Positions 1 to 7,760 of a DNA stretch of 64,000 nucleotides are shown here, in pieces. A program made the position numbers and the translations under genes. Source of the stretch: Bradyrhizobium sp. CCGE-LA001 (GTDB lineage Bacteria > Pseudomonadota > Alphaproteobacteria > Rhizobiales > Xanthobacteraceae); contig NZ_CP013949.1 in NCBI RefSeq assembly GCF_000296215.2, forward strand, positions 1,047,501 through 1,111,500, written 5' to 3'. The notes under the pieces were generated by a model that made no database searches, was not told where the DNA came from, and was given only the letters and a program-made list of their open reading frames with translations. Positions within the stretch are counted from its first letter, which is position 1, and each line of letters opens with the position of its first letter.

Positions 1-2
1 AT

Positions 3-209
3 GTCGGCACCGAAGCCGTGATCAAGGCGCAGATCGCGCAGGTCCAGGCCGACAAGAAGATGCCGGCCAAGGACAAGAAGGAAGCTGTCGAGGAGCTCAA
101 CGAAGCGCTGAAGACCCCGGCGCCGCAGATCGAGAACAAGGGCAATATCGATCTCATCGCCAGATATTACGACAAGCTGGCCGCCGCGCTCGGCGACGAC
201 GAGAACTGA
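3..209 (+). CDS. C-terminal end of an unidentified protein (5' truncated by the window)
   Basis: The reading frame is already open at the left window edge and closes with TGA at 207-209. An in-frame GTG at 18 exists, but nothing like a ribosome binding site precedes it, so I read this as the last ~68 residues of a longer gene. The tail is charged and helical, rich in Lys, Glu and Ala, and ends in DDEN. I do not recognise the family; a cytoplasmic protein is likely because no hydrophobic segment is seen. Confidence 0.55.
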   Translation, partial: VGTEAVIKAQIAQVQADKKMPAKDKKEAVEELNEALKTPAPQIENKGNIDLIARYYDKLAAALGDDEN

Positions 210-224
210 GATCTTGTCCGCTTC

Positions 225-319
225 CGTAGGGTGGGCAAAGGCGCGACGCGCCGTGCCCACCATCGGCCGCCGATCGCTGTAGATGCTCGGTGGGCACGCT
301 TCGCTTTGCCCACCCTACG
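225..319. repeat. REP-like intergenic palindrome, family A, copy 1
   Basis: Two inverted arms, CGTAGGGTGGGCAAAG at 225-240 and its complement at 304-319, enclose a second pair of GGCACG/CGTGCC-type arms. The same element recurs at 23047-23135. Such imperfect palindromes are dispersed between genes in Bradyrhizobium genomes. It lies just after the stop of the truncated first gene. Confidence 0.75.
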
Positions 320-392
320 AGAGCGGGGTCGGCGCTCGCTCTGCTCGTTTGTCCAGCACGACGAGTGAAATTGCGCCGGACAGACAAACGCA

Positions 393-420
393 AAAGCCCC
401 GGAGACATCTCCGGGGCTTT
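393..420 (-). terminator. Rho-independent terminator of the first TRAP solute-binding gene
   Basis: A 13-bp perfect stem (393-405 with 408-420, AAAGCCCCGGAGA) and a 2-base loop lie 31 bp past the stop of the minus-strand gene ending at 451. The stem ends in A/T runs on both sides, so it can work in both directions. Confidence 0.8.
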
Positions 421-450
421 CGTCGTTTCTGCGTTCGTCGCGTGATGCGG

Positions 451-1542
451 CTACGTCCGCGTCCGCATCCGCATCATGAAGCTGTCGAAGCTCAGCTCCG
501 CCACCTGTTGCCAGGCGAGCGTCTCATTCCGGTAGGCGGTGAGACTCGAATACATCTTGGCAAAGTGCGGATTATTCTTGGCAAGATCGGCGTAGATCTC
601 GCCCGCGGCGTTGTAGCAGGCCTCGAGCACTTCCTGCGGGAACGGCTTCAGGATCGCACCGGCGACCAGGAGGCGCTTGAGCGCCGGCGGATTGACGTAG
701 TCGTACTTGCCCGTGACCCAGGTGAAGGTATCGCGCGACGCCGTCTCGATCACCGCCTGATACTGCTTCGGCAGCGCATTCCACTTATCGAGATTCATGA
801 TGTTATGGCCCTGGCCGGTGCCTTCCCACCATCCCGGATAGTAGTAATATTTGGCGACCTTCACGAAGCCGAGCTTCTCGTCGTCGTAAGGGCCGACCCA
901 TTCGGCCGCATCGATCGTGCCCTTTTCCAGCGCCGGATAGATGTCGCCGCCCGCGATCTGCTGCGGCACGCCGCCCACCTTGGCAATGATCGTGCCGGCG
1001 AAACCGCCGACGCGGAATTTCAATCCCCTGAAATCATCCATCGACTTGATCTCCTTCCGGAACCAGCCGCCCATCTGGGCGCCGGTCGAGCCGGTCGGAA
1101 TGCCGACAGCATTGTATTCCTTCAGGAGGGCGTTCAGCATGTCCGTGCCGCCGCCGAAGTGCAGCCAGGCAATATGCGCCCGCGTGTTCAGTCCGAATGG
1201 CAACGACGTGCCGAACGTGAAGGCGGGGTTCTTGCCCCAGTAATAATACAGCGCCGTGTTGCCCATCTCGACGGTGCCGTTGGCCACGGCGTCAAGCACC
1301 TGCAGGCCGGGGACGATCTCGCCGGCGGCAAACGGCTGGATCTGGAATTTGTTGTCAGTGGCCTCGGCGACGCGCTTGCAGAAATATTCGCAGCCGCCAT
1401 ACAGAGTATCGAGCGCCTTGGGCCAGCTCGCCGCAAGGCGCCACCTCACTTCGGGTGATGACTGCGCGATGGCCGGCGCAGCGACGGCTGTGCTCGCGGC
1501 AAGCCCGGCGCCTGTCACTTTCAGAAATTCACGACGTTTCAT
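451..1542 (-). CDS. TRAP transporter solute-binding protein (DctP/TakP-like), Tat-exported, copy 1
   Basis: This 363-residue protein is a periplasmic solute receptor of a tripartite ATP-independent transporter. The N-terminus MKRREFLKVTGAG is a twin-arginine signal followed by an AxA cleavage region near residue 25. The conserved stretch ALEKGTIDAAEWVGPYDDEK (about residues 207-226) is typical of TakP-type receptors, which bind 2-oxo acids; that substrate is inferred from the family. I chose the ATG at 1542 because GGAGGG precedes it and the signal peptide starts there; a longer frame to 1680 has no leader logic. No DctQ or DctM membrane gene is in the window, so its permease must lie elsewhere. 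A close paralogue follows upstream at 1865-2956. Confidence 0.88.
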   Translation of the reverse strand: MKRREFLKVTGAGLAASTAVAAPAIAQSSPEVRWRLAASWPKALDTLYGGCEYFCKRVAEATDNKFQIQPFAAGEIVPGLQVLDAVANGTVEMGNTALYYYWGKNPAFTFGTSLPFGLNTRAHIAWLHFGGGTDMLNALLKEYNAVGIPTGSTGAQMGGWFRKEIKSMDDFRGLKFRVGGFAGTIIAKVGGVPQQIAGGDIYPALEKGTIDAAEWVGPYDDEKLGFVKVAKYYYYPGWWEGTGQGHNIMNLDKWNALPKQYQAVIETASRDTFTWVTGKYDYVNPPALKRLLVAGAILKPFPQEVLEACYNAAGEIYADLAKNNPHFAKMYSSLTAYRNETLAWQQVAELSFDSFMMRMRTRT

Positions 1543-1803
1543 GCGTATCCCTCCAATGCGCCGATTCCTCGACAAGGGAACGATCTTGGTGTCGTCTTGG
1601 CGTCGCCGATAATCGACGTGGTGTTTTAAAGATTTTGGCGTTTCCGAAGGCCCTTGGGGCTCTTTTTGAAATCCGCGCATCGCGGTATGGCGTCAGGATG
1701 ACGGGTCGGCTCGCGATAATCAAGCGGCGTCGCACCCTCGCACTTGCGAAGCCTAGGCTCGGCGGCCGATTTCGTTGCGAAACGGCCGGCAAGACGTCGA
1801 AAA

Positions 1804-1829
1804 CCCCGGAGTCGGCTCAACCTCCGGGG
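1804..1829 (-). terminator. Terminator of the second TRAP solute-binding gene
   Basis: The stem CCCCGGAG (1804-1811) pairs with CTCCGGGG (1822-1829). On the minus strand it is followed by GGTTTT. It lies 36 bp beyond the stop of the gene ending at 1865 and separates the two TRAP receptor genes into independent transcripts. Confidence 0.65.
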
Positions 1830-1864
1830 CTCCTTCGCCTTTCGTCGGGGAAGATTTCAGCGCA

Positions 1865-2956
1865 TCATGTCTTGGCGCGCATCCGCGCCATGAAGCTGTC
1901 GTAGCTGAGCTCTGCAACCTGTGTCCAAGGCAACGAGTCGTTCTTGAACGCCATCATGCTCGCATGCATCTTGCCGAAATGCGGATTGGACTTGGAGAGA
2001 TCTGCGTAGATCTCGTTGGCCGCATTGTAGCAGGCCTCGAGCACCTCCTGCGGGAAGCCCTTGACCTGTGCGCCGCTTACGATCAGCCGCTTCAGTGCGG
2101 GAGCATTCACCGCATCGTATTTCCCGGTGATCCAGGTGAAGGTGTCGCGCGATGCCGCATCGATCGCCGCCTTGTAATGCTTGGGCAGCGCATTCCACTT
2201 CTCGATGTTCATGATGTTGTGGCCCTGGCTCGTGCCTTCCCACCAGCCGGGGTAGTAGTAATATTTGGCGACCTTCACGAAACCGAGCTTCTCGTCGTCA
2301 TAGGGGCCGACCCATTCGGCGGCGTCGATGGTGCCCTTCTCCAGCGCCGGATAGATGTCGCCGGCGGCGAGTTGTTGCGGCACGCTGCCGAGCTTGGAGA
2401 GGATCGTGCCGGCGAAACCGCCGATGCGCATCTTCAGGCCCTTCAGATCATCGACGGACTTGATCTCCTTCCTGAACCAGCCGCCCATCTGCGCGCCGGT
2501 CGACCCCGTGGGGATGCCGTAAACGTTGTGCTCTTTGAGCAGATCGTTGACGAGATCCTGCCCACCGCCCCACAGCAGCCAGGAAATCTGCTGCCGCGTG
2601 TTCAAGCCGAACGGCAGCGCGGTCGCGAAGGTAAACGCGGGATTCTTGCCCCAATAGTAGTAGAGCGCGGTGTTGCCCATCTCGACCGTACCGTTGGAGA
2701 CGGCGTCGAGCACCTGCAGGCCCGGGACGATCTCTCCGGCCGCAAACGGCTGGATCTGGAATTTGTTGTCCGTGAGGTCGGCGACCTGCTTGCAGAAATA
2801 TTCGCAGCCGCCATAGAGCGTGTCGAGCGCTTTCGGCCAACTCGTGGCATAGCGCCACTTGATTTCGGGGGAGCCTTGCGCGATTGCGGGCGCGGCAACA
2901 GCGGTGCTTGCAGCCAGGCTCGCGCCTGTCACCTTGAGAAAATCACGACGTTTCAT
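1865..2956 (-). CDS. TRAP transporter solute-binding protein (DctP/TakP-like), Tat-exported, copy 2
   Basis: This 363-residue receptor is a tandem paralogue of the gene at 451-1542: same length, same Tat signal (MKRRDFLKVTGAS), the same EWVGPYDDEKLGF and YYYYPGWWEG blocks. Differences cluster in the mid-protein segments that follow GGG and in the C-terminal third, where ligand specificity and surface may differ. The start at 2956 has GGAAGGG in front, in a leader nearly identical to that of copy 1, which means the duplication included the translation start. Each copy has its own terminator. The protein acts in the periplasm, delivering a carboxylate (2-oxo acid by analogy with TakP) to a permease not encoded here. 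Confidence 0.88.
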   Translation of the reverse strand: MKRRDFLKVTGASLAASTAVAAPAIAQGSPEIKWRYATSWPKALDTLYGGCEYFCKQVADLTDNKFQIQPFAAGEIVPGLQVLDAVSNGTVEMGNTALYYYWGKNPAFTFATALPFGLNTRQQISWLLWGGGQDLVNDLLKEHNVYGIPTGSTGAQMGGWFRKEIKSVDDLKGLKMRIGGFAGTILSKLGSVPQQLAAGDIYPALEKGTIDAAEWVGPYDDEKLGFVKVAKYYYYPGWWEGTSQGHNIMNIEKWNALPKHYKAAIDAASRDTFTWITGKYDAVNAPALKRLIVSGAQVKGFPQEVLEACYNAANEIYADLSKSNPHFGKMHASMMAFKNDSLPWTQVAELSYDSFMARMRAKT

Positions 2957-3246
2957 GCGTATCCCTTCCATTGCGTCGATGCGTCGAGCAGGGAACGATC
3001 TTGTTGTCGTCTTGTCTTGGTCGAGGAACGACGTTCTTTTGTTTGCGATTTGCTAGCGTTTCCGAACGGCCCTGATGGGCTCTTTTGCTGGAATTCCGAT
3101 CGTTGCGGTTCCGTCAGCAAGGATGACCGTTCGCCCCGCGATAATCAAGCCGTCCGCCATCTCGCGGCTGCGAATGCGCGCCAGACACAAGTCGGGAGCG
3201 TCAGCGATTTGCTACAGGATTGGGCAACAACAAAGGGAGGCTCGCA

Positions 3247-4332
3247 ATGACGGGCAAGAAAGTCGTGGTGGCCGGAGCGACCGGCCTCGTTGGCAACGCC
3301 GCGTTGCGGCACTTCGGCACGTCGGAGCCTTGCGACGTCGTGGCGTTGTCCCGGCGCAAGCCGCGCAACCTCTATGGCGCCCGCCACGTCCCGATCGACC
3401 TCACCAGCGCTGATGATTGCCGCCGCGCCGCGCCCGAGCTGCGAGGTGCCACCCACCTGATCTATGCCGCGCTCTATGAGGCGCCGCAGCTCGTCGACGG
3501 CTGGCGCGATCAGCAGCAGATCAAGACCAACGACGTGATGCTACGCAATCTGATGGGCGTGCTCGAGCCGGCGGCGGCCGAGCTCAGGCATGTCGCCCTG
3601 CTGCAGGGCACCAAGGCTTATGGCGTCCACGTTCGCCCGCTCACGGTGCCCGCGCGCGAGGGCCGCTCCGAAATGTACGAGCAACCCAACTTCTATTGGG
3701 CCCAGGAGAACTTTCTGCGCGAACTTCAAAAAGGCAAGGCCTGGCACTGGAGCATCCTGCGCCCCGTTCTGATCGTCGGCCTCGCCATGGGTGGCGCCAT
3801 GGATCTGATCCCCCCGCTCGGCGTCTACGCCGCCATCTTGCGCGAGCAGGGCAGGCCGCTCGATTTTCCTGGTGGCGCCCCGCGCGTGGGCCAAGCCGTC
3901 GATGTCGATCTCCTCGCCCGCGCGATCGCCTGGTCGGGCGAGGCAAGGACAGCGCAGAACGAGGCCTTCAACGTCACCAATGGCGACGTGTTCACCTGGG
4001 AAAACATCTGGCCGGCTGTGGCGGACGCGCTGGAGATGAAGCCCGGCAAACCGGTCCCGATGTCGCTCGCCAAGGAATTCCCGAGCTGGGTCGCCCCTTG
4101 GGACGCCTTGCGCCGCAAACACAACCTGGTATCGCCCGATCTCGCCGAGTTTGTCGGCCTGTCGTTCCAATATGCCGACTACAGCATGCGCTATGGCCAG
4201 ACCGAATCCGGCCCGCCATCGATCGTCTCCACGGTGAAGATCAACCGCGCCGGCTTTACCGAGATGATGGACACGGAAGACATGTTCCGGAAGTGGTTTC
4301 GGCAGGCGAAGGAGGAGCGGCTATTGCCGTAG
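3247..4332 (+). CDS. SDR-family NAD(P)-dependent reductase of the PRISE/VEP1 type
   Basis: The 361-residue protein opens with a Rossmann motif GATGLVG (residues 9-15). Two further blocks, GTKAYGVH and NFYWAQENFL, correspond to the lysine and tyrosine motifs of the progesterone-5-beta-reductase / iridoid-synthase (PRISE) branch of extended SDRs, which reduce enones with NADPH. The native bacterial substrate is unknown. The start ATG at 3247 has AAAGGGAGG six bases upstream; a TTG at 3220 also opens the frame but is less likely. It is a single gene, divergent from the TRAP receptors and convergent with the oxidoreductase at 4505. Confidence 0.82.
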   Translation: MTGKKVVVAGATGLVGNAALRHFGTSEPCDVVALSRRKPRNLYGARHVPIDLTSADDCRRAAPELRGATHLIYAALYEAPQLVDGWRDQQQIKTNDVMLRNLMGVLEPAAAELRHVALLQGTKAYGVHVRPLTVPAREGRSEMYEQPNFYWAQENFLRELQKGKAWHWSILRPVLIVGLAMGGAMDLIPPLGVYAAILREQGRPLDFPGGAPRVGQAVDVDLLARAIAWSGEARTAQNEAFNVTNGDVFTWENIWPAVADALEMKPGKPVPMSLAKEFPSWVAPWDALRRKHNLVSPDLAEFVGLSFQYADYSMRYGQTESGPPSIVSTVKINRAGFTEMMDTEDMFRKWFRQAKEERLLP

Positions 4333-4373
4333 GGACCGTCGGAGGCAAGGCAGCGCGCTGTGCTTCCGCAAAG

Positions 4374-4495
4374 GTCGTCCTGCCCGGGCTTGTCCCGCCT
4401 GCGCGGCCGAAGCCGTTTCGGCGAGGCGAAGGCCCGGGCATCCACGGAGCAAAGGTCTAAGGCGTGAATGGCCGGGTCAAGCCCGGCCATGACGC
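4374..4495. repeat. Intergenic palindromic repeats (GCCCGGGC / GCCGGGTCAAGCCCGGC)
   Basis: Two short inverted repeats lie between convergent genes: CCCGGGC arms around 4381 and 4433, and GGCCGGGTCAAGCCCGGCC at about 4469-4487. The second can act as a bidirectional hairpin. Both look like the dispersed non-coding palindromes of this genome. Confidence 0.5.
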
Positions 4496-4504
4496 AGCGA
4501 CGTT

Positions 4505-5818
4505 CTATCCTTTCGACGCGAACGCCGTCTCCATCGCCTTCCTTGCCCTGATCGTCTCGTTATTTGCATCGAATTCCACGTCGCTCCAGCGCACGATCTG
4601 GCCATGGGCGACGTCGTGCTTCAGCTTGAGACGATGCGCGAGGCCGATCGGCAGCGCGCCGGTCTTCAGGCTCGCTGCGGCCGGCAGCAGCTTGCCCCAC
4701 ACCGTGTAGCCGCCTTCGCCATCCAGCATCTCGCCGGCGCGCAAGTTGCGTTTGGCCACCGCCGCGACGTCACCGCGGAAGCCCGTGGCCTGTCCGGTCG
4801 GCTCGCCTCGCAGCGCGGCCGACAGCACCGAGATGTTCAGCTCCAGCCCGATCAGATGATAAGGCTTGTACATCGCGGCATAGCGTCCGCTGTGGTCCGT
4901 TTTGAGGCCGTATTGCCGGAAGCAGTCTGCGGCATAGTCGTTCGGCGCCTCCAGCACGACATAGACGCCCCAGCGCAGATCGCGAAACACCGGCCGTCCG
5001 TCGCGCTCGAGCGAGGACACCACTTCCACCAAGCCCGCCCGCTCCAGCACGCCGCCGCGCGAGCGCGGCCGCATGGCGTGCGGCAGATCGTCGACGCCGC
5101 AGGGCGGAAACAGCAGGCCGTCCGCGGGCACGTCGAGGGCGCAGGCATTGGCGATCGCGGCCATCTCGATCGCCGATTTGGTGCCGTCGAGGAAGGAGTT
5201 GAACATCTGCGGATTCATGCCGGCCGACTGCGCTTCGCCAGCGGTGAGACCGTAATGCTGCCAGACACCGTCAGGCGTCACGTCGTGATAGGCCGGCAGA
5301 TATTTCGTGCCCTTGCCGGCGGCAACCACGCGAAAGCCGGTGGCGCGGGCCCAGTCGACCATCTCCGCGGTCAGCGCCGGCTGGTCGCCATAGGCAAGCG
5401 AATAGACCACGCCCGCCTTGCGCGCTTCCTCCGCGAGCAGGGGGCCCGCCAGCACGTCGGCCTCGACATTGACCATCACGATGTGCTTGCCGGCCGCGAT
5501 CGCAGCGCGCGCATGCTTGATGCCGACGGCGGGATTGCCAGTCGCCTCCACCACCACGTCCACTGCGCCGCCGGCGATGGCACGCACGCCGTCATCGGTG
5601 AATGTCGTCGCCGCGATGCGCTCTGCGTCCCAGCCGACGGTGCGGCACGCCTCGCGCGCGCGCTCGCGGTCGATATCGACGATGATTGGCACCTCCAGCC
5701 CCGGCGTGTGCGGCACTTGCGCCAGAAACATCGAGCCGAACTTTCCGGCGCCGATCAGCGCGACACGAACGGGCTTGCCGGCGGATGCGCGGGCCTGGAG
5801 GAGGCGGAAGAGGTTCAT
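4505..5818 (-). CDS. Homoserine-dehydrogenase-like NAD(P) oxidoreductase with C-terminal SAF domain
   Basis: A 437-residue protein. The N-terminal Rossmann fold shows ALIGAGKFGS (about residues 20-29) and the VVVEATGNP motif of homoserine-dehydrogenase-type enzymes. The last ~90 residues (RNLRAGEMLDGEGGYTVWGK and on) form a SAF domain like those of sugar-acid dehydratases and FlgA-like proteins. Such two-domain proteins are usually annotated as homoserine dehydrogenase or SAF protein, but they are not part of threonine synthesis; the true reaction is likely oxidation of a hydroxylated acid or sugar derivative (inference). It is followed downstream of a repeat by the PhyH dioxygenase gene on the same strand, so joint metabolism of one substrate is possible. 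Confidence 0.78.
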   Translation of the reverse strand: MNLFRLLQARASAGKPVRVALIGAGKFGSMFLAQVPHTPGLEVPIIVDIDRERAREACRTVGWDAERIAATTFTDDGVRAIAGGAVDVVVEATGNPAVGIKHARAAIAAGKHIVMVNVEADVLAGPLLAEEARKAGVVYSLAYGDQPALTAEMVDWARATGFRVVAAGKGTKYLPAYHDVTPDGVWQHYGLTAGEAQSAGMNPQMFNSFLDGTKSAIEMAAIANACALDVPADGLLFPPCGVDDLPHAMRPRSRGGVLERAGLVEVVSSLERDGRPVFRDLRWGVYVVLEAPNDYAADCFRQYGLKTDHSGRYAAMYKPYHLIGLELNISVLSAALRGEPTGQATGFRGDVAAVAKRNLRAGEMLDGEGGYTVWGKLLPAAASLKTGALPIGLAHRLKLKHDVAHGQIVRWSDVEFDANNETIRARKAMETAFASKG

Positions 5819-5838
5819 GGGGTGTCCAGTATGACTAT

Positions 5839-5973
5839 CGTGTCCCGGACGCGGTGCAGCGCTTCTTCAGCGCTGCTCCGCAGAGCCGGGACCCAGAGAA
5901 AAACCATCCTTGCGGCATGGGCCCCGGCTCAGCAGCGCATCACTGACGTGCTGCGCCGCGTCCGGGGCACGAG
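5839..5973. repeat. REP-like intergenic palindrome, family B, copy 1
   Basis: The outer arms are CGTGTCCCGGACGC and GCGTCCGGGGCACG; the inner arms are AGCCGGGACCC and GGGCCCCGGCT. The same architecture recurs at 12915-13034 and 21665-21780, always between genes. Confidence 0.75.
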
Positions 5974-5980
5974 ACCGATC

Positions 5981-6781
5981 TTACTCTGCCGCCTGCCGCG
6001 GGGCACGGGCGAGCCGCAGCAGCGCGTCGTCCTCCACCGTCTTGATCGGCGCGAAATCGCGATGCGCGATGTAGTCCGGCCGCGTCGGGGTGCGGATGTA
6101 GTTCGAGACCGCGTTCAGCGTCAGGTACACGATCTTGCGCGGATAGGGCGTGATGTTGCCGGCCGAGCCGTGCACGAGATTGCCGTGGAACATCAGCATG
6201 CCGCCGGGCTTCCCTGTGGGCGCCACGATGCCGCCCTGCTTGACCAGACGCGTGACCGTGTCCTCGTCCAGCGTCCACAGCGGATAGGACGTGGTGGCGA
6301 GATCGTGCGAGGCTTCGAGATCGCCGGCATTCTGGCTGCGCGGCACCAGCATCAGCGGGCCGTTAATCGGCATCACCTCGTCGAGGAAGATCGCGATGTT
6401 CATTGCCCGCGGCTCCGGCATGCCGTCGTCGCGCTTCCAGGTGCCGTAATCCTGGTGCCATTGCCAGACGTCGCCGGTGAAGGCGGATTTCGCGTTAATC
6501 TTGAACTGGTGCATGTAGACCGGCTCGCCGAACAGCTGCTCGACCGGCTCGATCATGCGCGGATGCGCGCCAAGAATGCCGAAGGCTTCGTTGTAGAGAT
6601 GCGCGGCAAAGGCGGTGCGCGGCGCGCCGCTCTTCTCGCGCCAGACCTCCGGCCGGTTGGCGTCGTAGATGCCGACCGCCTCGCGCGCGAGCAGGTCGAC
6701 CTCCTCCGGGGTGAACAGCTCGGGCAGGAACAGCCAGCCCTCGCGGTGGAAGAACTCCAATTGCTCCTGAGACAGTTTCAT
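5981..6781 (-). CDS. Phytanoyl-CoA dioxygenase (PhyH) family Fe(II)/2-oxoglutarate oxygenase
   Basis: The 266-residue length is normal for the family. The facial triad is visible: H109 and D111 in WQWHQDYG and H204 in NLVHGS, with R215 in position to bind 2-oxoglutarate. The WQWHQDYGTW stretch resembles ectoine hydroxylase-type members, but no ectoine genes are nearby, so the substrate is unknown. The ATG at 6781 has GGAGGACGACCC ahead. It sits between a GntR regulator gene and the SAF-domain oxidoreductase on the same strand, which suggests a small regulated catabolic or detoxifying unit. Confidence 0.85.
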   Translation of the reverse strand: MKLSQEQLEFFHREGWLFLPELFTPEEVDLLAREAVGIYDANRPEVWREKSGAPRTAFAAHLYNEAFGILGAHPRMIEPVEQLFGEPVYMHQFKINAKSAFTGDVWQWHQDYGTWKRDDGMPEPRAMNIAIFLDEVMPINGPLMLVPRSQNAGDLEASHDLATTSYPLWTLDEDTVTRLVKQGGIVAPTGKPGGMLMFHGNLVHGSAGNITPYPRKIVYLTLNAVSNYIRTPTRPDYIAHRDFAPIKTVEDDALLRLARAPRQAAE

Positions 6782-6808
6782 GGGTCGTCCTCCTTGGTTT
6801 TGTTGTTG

Positions 6809-6910
6809 TCATTCCGGGGCACGCGAAGCGTGAACCCGGAATCCATTTATCCTCCGCGCTTGCCGCCTGATGGATTCCGGGCTCGATGCTACGCATCGCC
6901 CCGGAATGAC
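6809..6910. repeat. REP-like intergenic palindrome, family C, copy 1
   Basis: Arms GTCATTCCGGGGC and GCCCCGGAATGAC enclose a second inverted pair (CCCGGAATCCA and TGGATTCCGGG). A shorter relative occurs at 20445-20489. Confidence 0.75.
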
Positions 6911-6915
6911 GGCGG

Positions 6916-7593
6916 TTAAGCCGCCACCTCGTCCGTCGCGCGCAATCTCTCCTCCGTCATCCGTCCTGCGGTCTGCGCATGCGCCAGCGCGGCGCGCTCG
7001 GCGGCCTTCGCATCGCCTGCGAGAATGTGCCTGGCGATGACGGCATGCTCCGCCCAGGCGCTGCCGCGATAGTCGAGCTCGGACAGCACCGTCGCCATCG
7101 AGCGGCGCATATGCGGCCATTGCGGCGCGATCGTCTCCTCGATCACGGGATTGCCGGCGAGCTGATAGATCGCGCGGTGGAAATCGACGTCGAGTACGAT
7201 CAGCTCGGCGAGCGCAGTGTTGCGGTCGATGCTGCGCCCCGCGACGAGCGCCGCCTCCAGCCGCGCGCGACCCGCAGCGTCGGTGCCTGCGCGCTCTGCG
7301 GCGAGCCGGGCAGCCAGCGCGTCGATGGCGCCGCGCACCTCGTAGAGCTGGCGTATCCGTGAAGGATCGAGCTGAGTCACTTCGAAGCCGCGCCTGCCGC
7401 TCTCGGCGACGAGGCCCTGCCGGTGCAGCAGATGCAGCGCATGCGACACCGGCTGGCGCGAGACGCCGAGCTTGTCGGCGAGCTCGTTCTGGCGGATGCG
7501 CTGGCCGGGCTGCAGCGTCCGGTCGGAGATCGCCTCCAGGATCCGGGCATAGACCTGGTCGATCAGGTTTGGGAGCGGGTCGAGGGGGATCAC
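6916..7593 (-). CDS. GntR-family transcriptional regulator (FadR/FCD subfamily)
   Basis: The 225-residue protein has an N-terminal winged helix-turn-helix (about residues 10-75, with LGVSRQPVSHALHLL as the recognition helix) and an all-helical C-terminal FCD ligand domain with the Asp/His positions expected for a metal- and carboxylate-binding pocket. Translation most likely starts at GTG 7593. A perfect 20-bp palindrome lies 22 bases upstream of that start, strongly suggesting autoregulation. It is the first gene of a minus-strand run that continues with the PhyH oxygenase and the SAF-domain oxidoreductase, its most probable targets. Confidence 0.87.
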   Translation of the reverse strand: MIPLDPLPNLIDQVYARILEAISDRTLQPGQRIRQNELADKLGVSRQPVSHALHLLHRQGLVAESGRRGFEVTQLDPSRIRQLYEVRGAIDALAARLAAERAGTDAAGRARLEAALVAGRSIDRNTALAELIVLDVDFHRAIYQLAGNPVIEETIAPQWPHMRRSMATVLSELDYRGSAWAEHAVIARHILAGDAKAAERAALAHAQTAGRMTEERLRATDEVAA

Positions 7594-7614
7594 GCCGGCA
7601 GCTCCGAAGGTAGG

Positions 7615-7634
7615 GAATACGGAATTCCGTATTC
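7615..7634. promoter_or_regulatory. Perfect 20-bp palindromic operator before the GntR gene
   Basis: The sequence GAATACGGAATTCCGTATTC equals its own reverse complement at every position. It lies 22-41 bases upstream of the GntR start codon, in the expected promoter position. GntR dimers bind short palindromes in their own promoters, so autoregulation is the simplest reading. The half-site GAATACGGAA could be used to look for other targets. Confidence 0.7.
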
Positions 7635-7760
7635 AAAAATACGCGCTGTGGCAGCCGGCGTCAAGCGGTACCGCAGGACGGTGCCGCTCGTTGTGAGGGG
7701 ACGGCTAAGCTATTGATATTGCTCGCGCCGCCTACTGTGCATGGGGTTGTTTTCGTCGTC

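Noticed and set aside
1775..3250. A 491-residue open frame on the plus strand
   Set aside because: It is antisense to the second TRAP receptor, rich in Arg/Ala/Gly without domain content; a high-GC shadow.
4604..6919. A 771-residue open frame on the plus strand
   Set aside because: It runs opposite two well-identified minus-strand genes and a repeat, with no recognisable domain.
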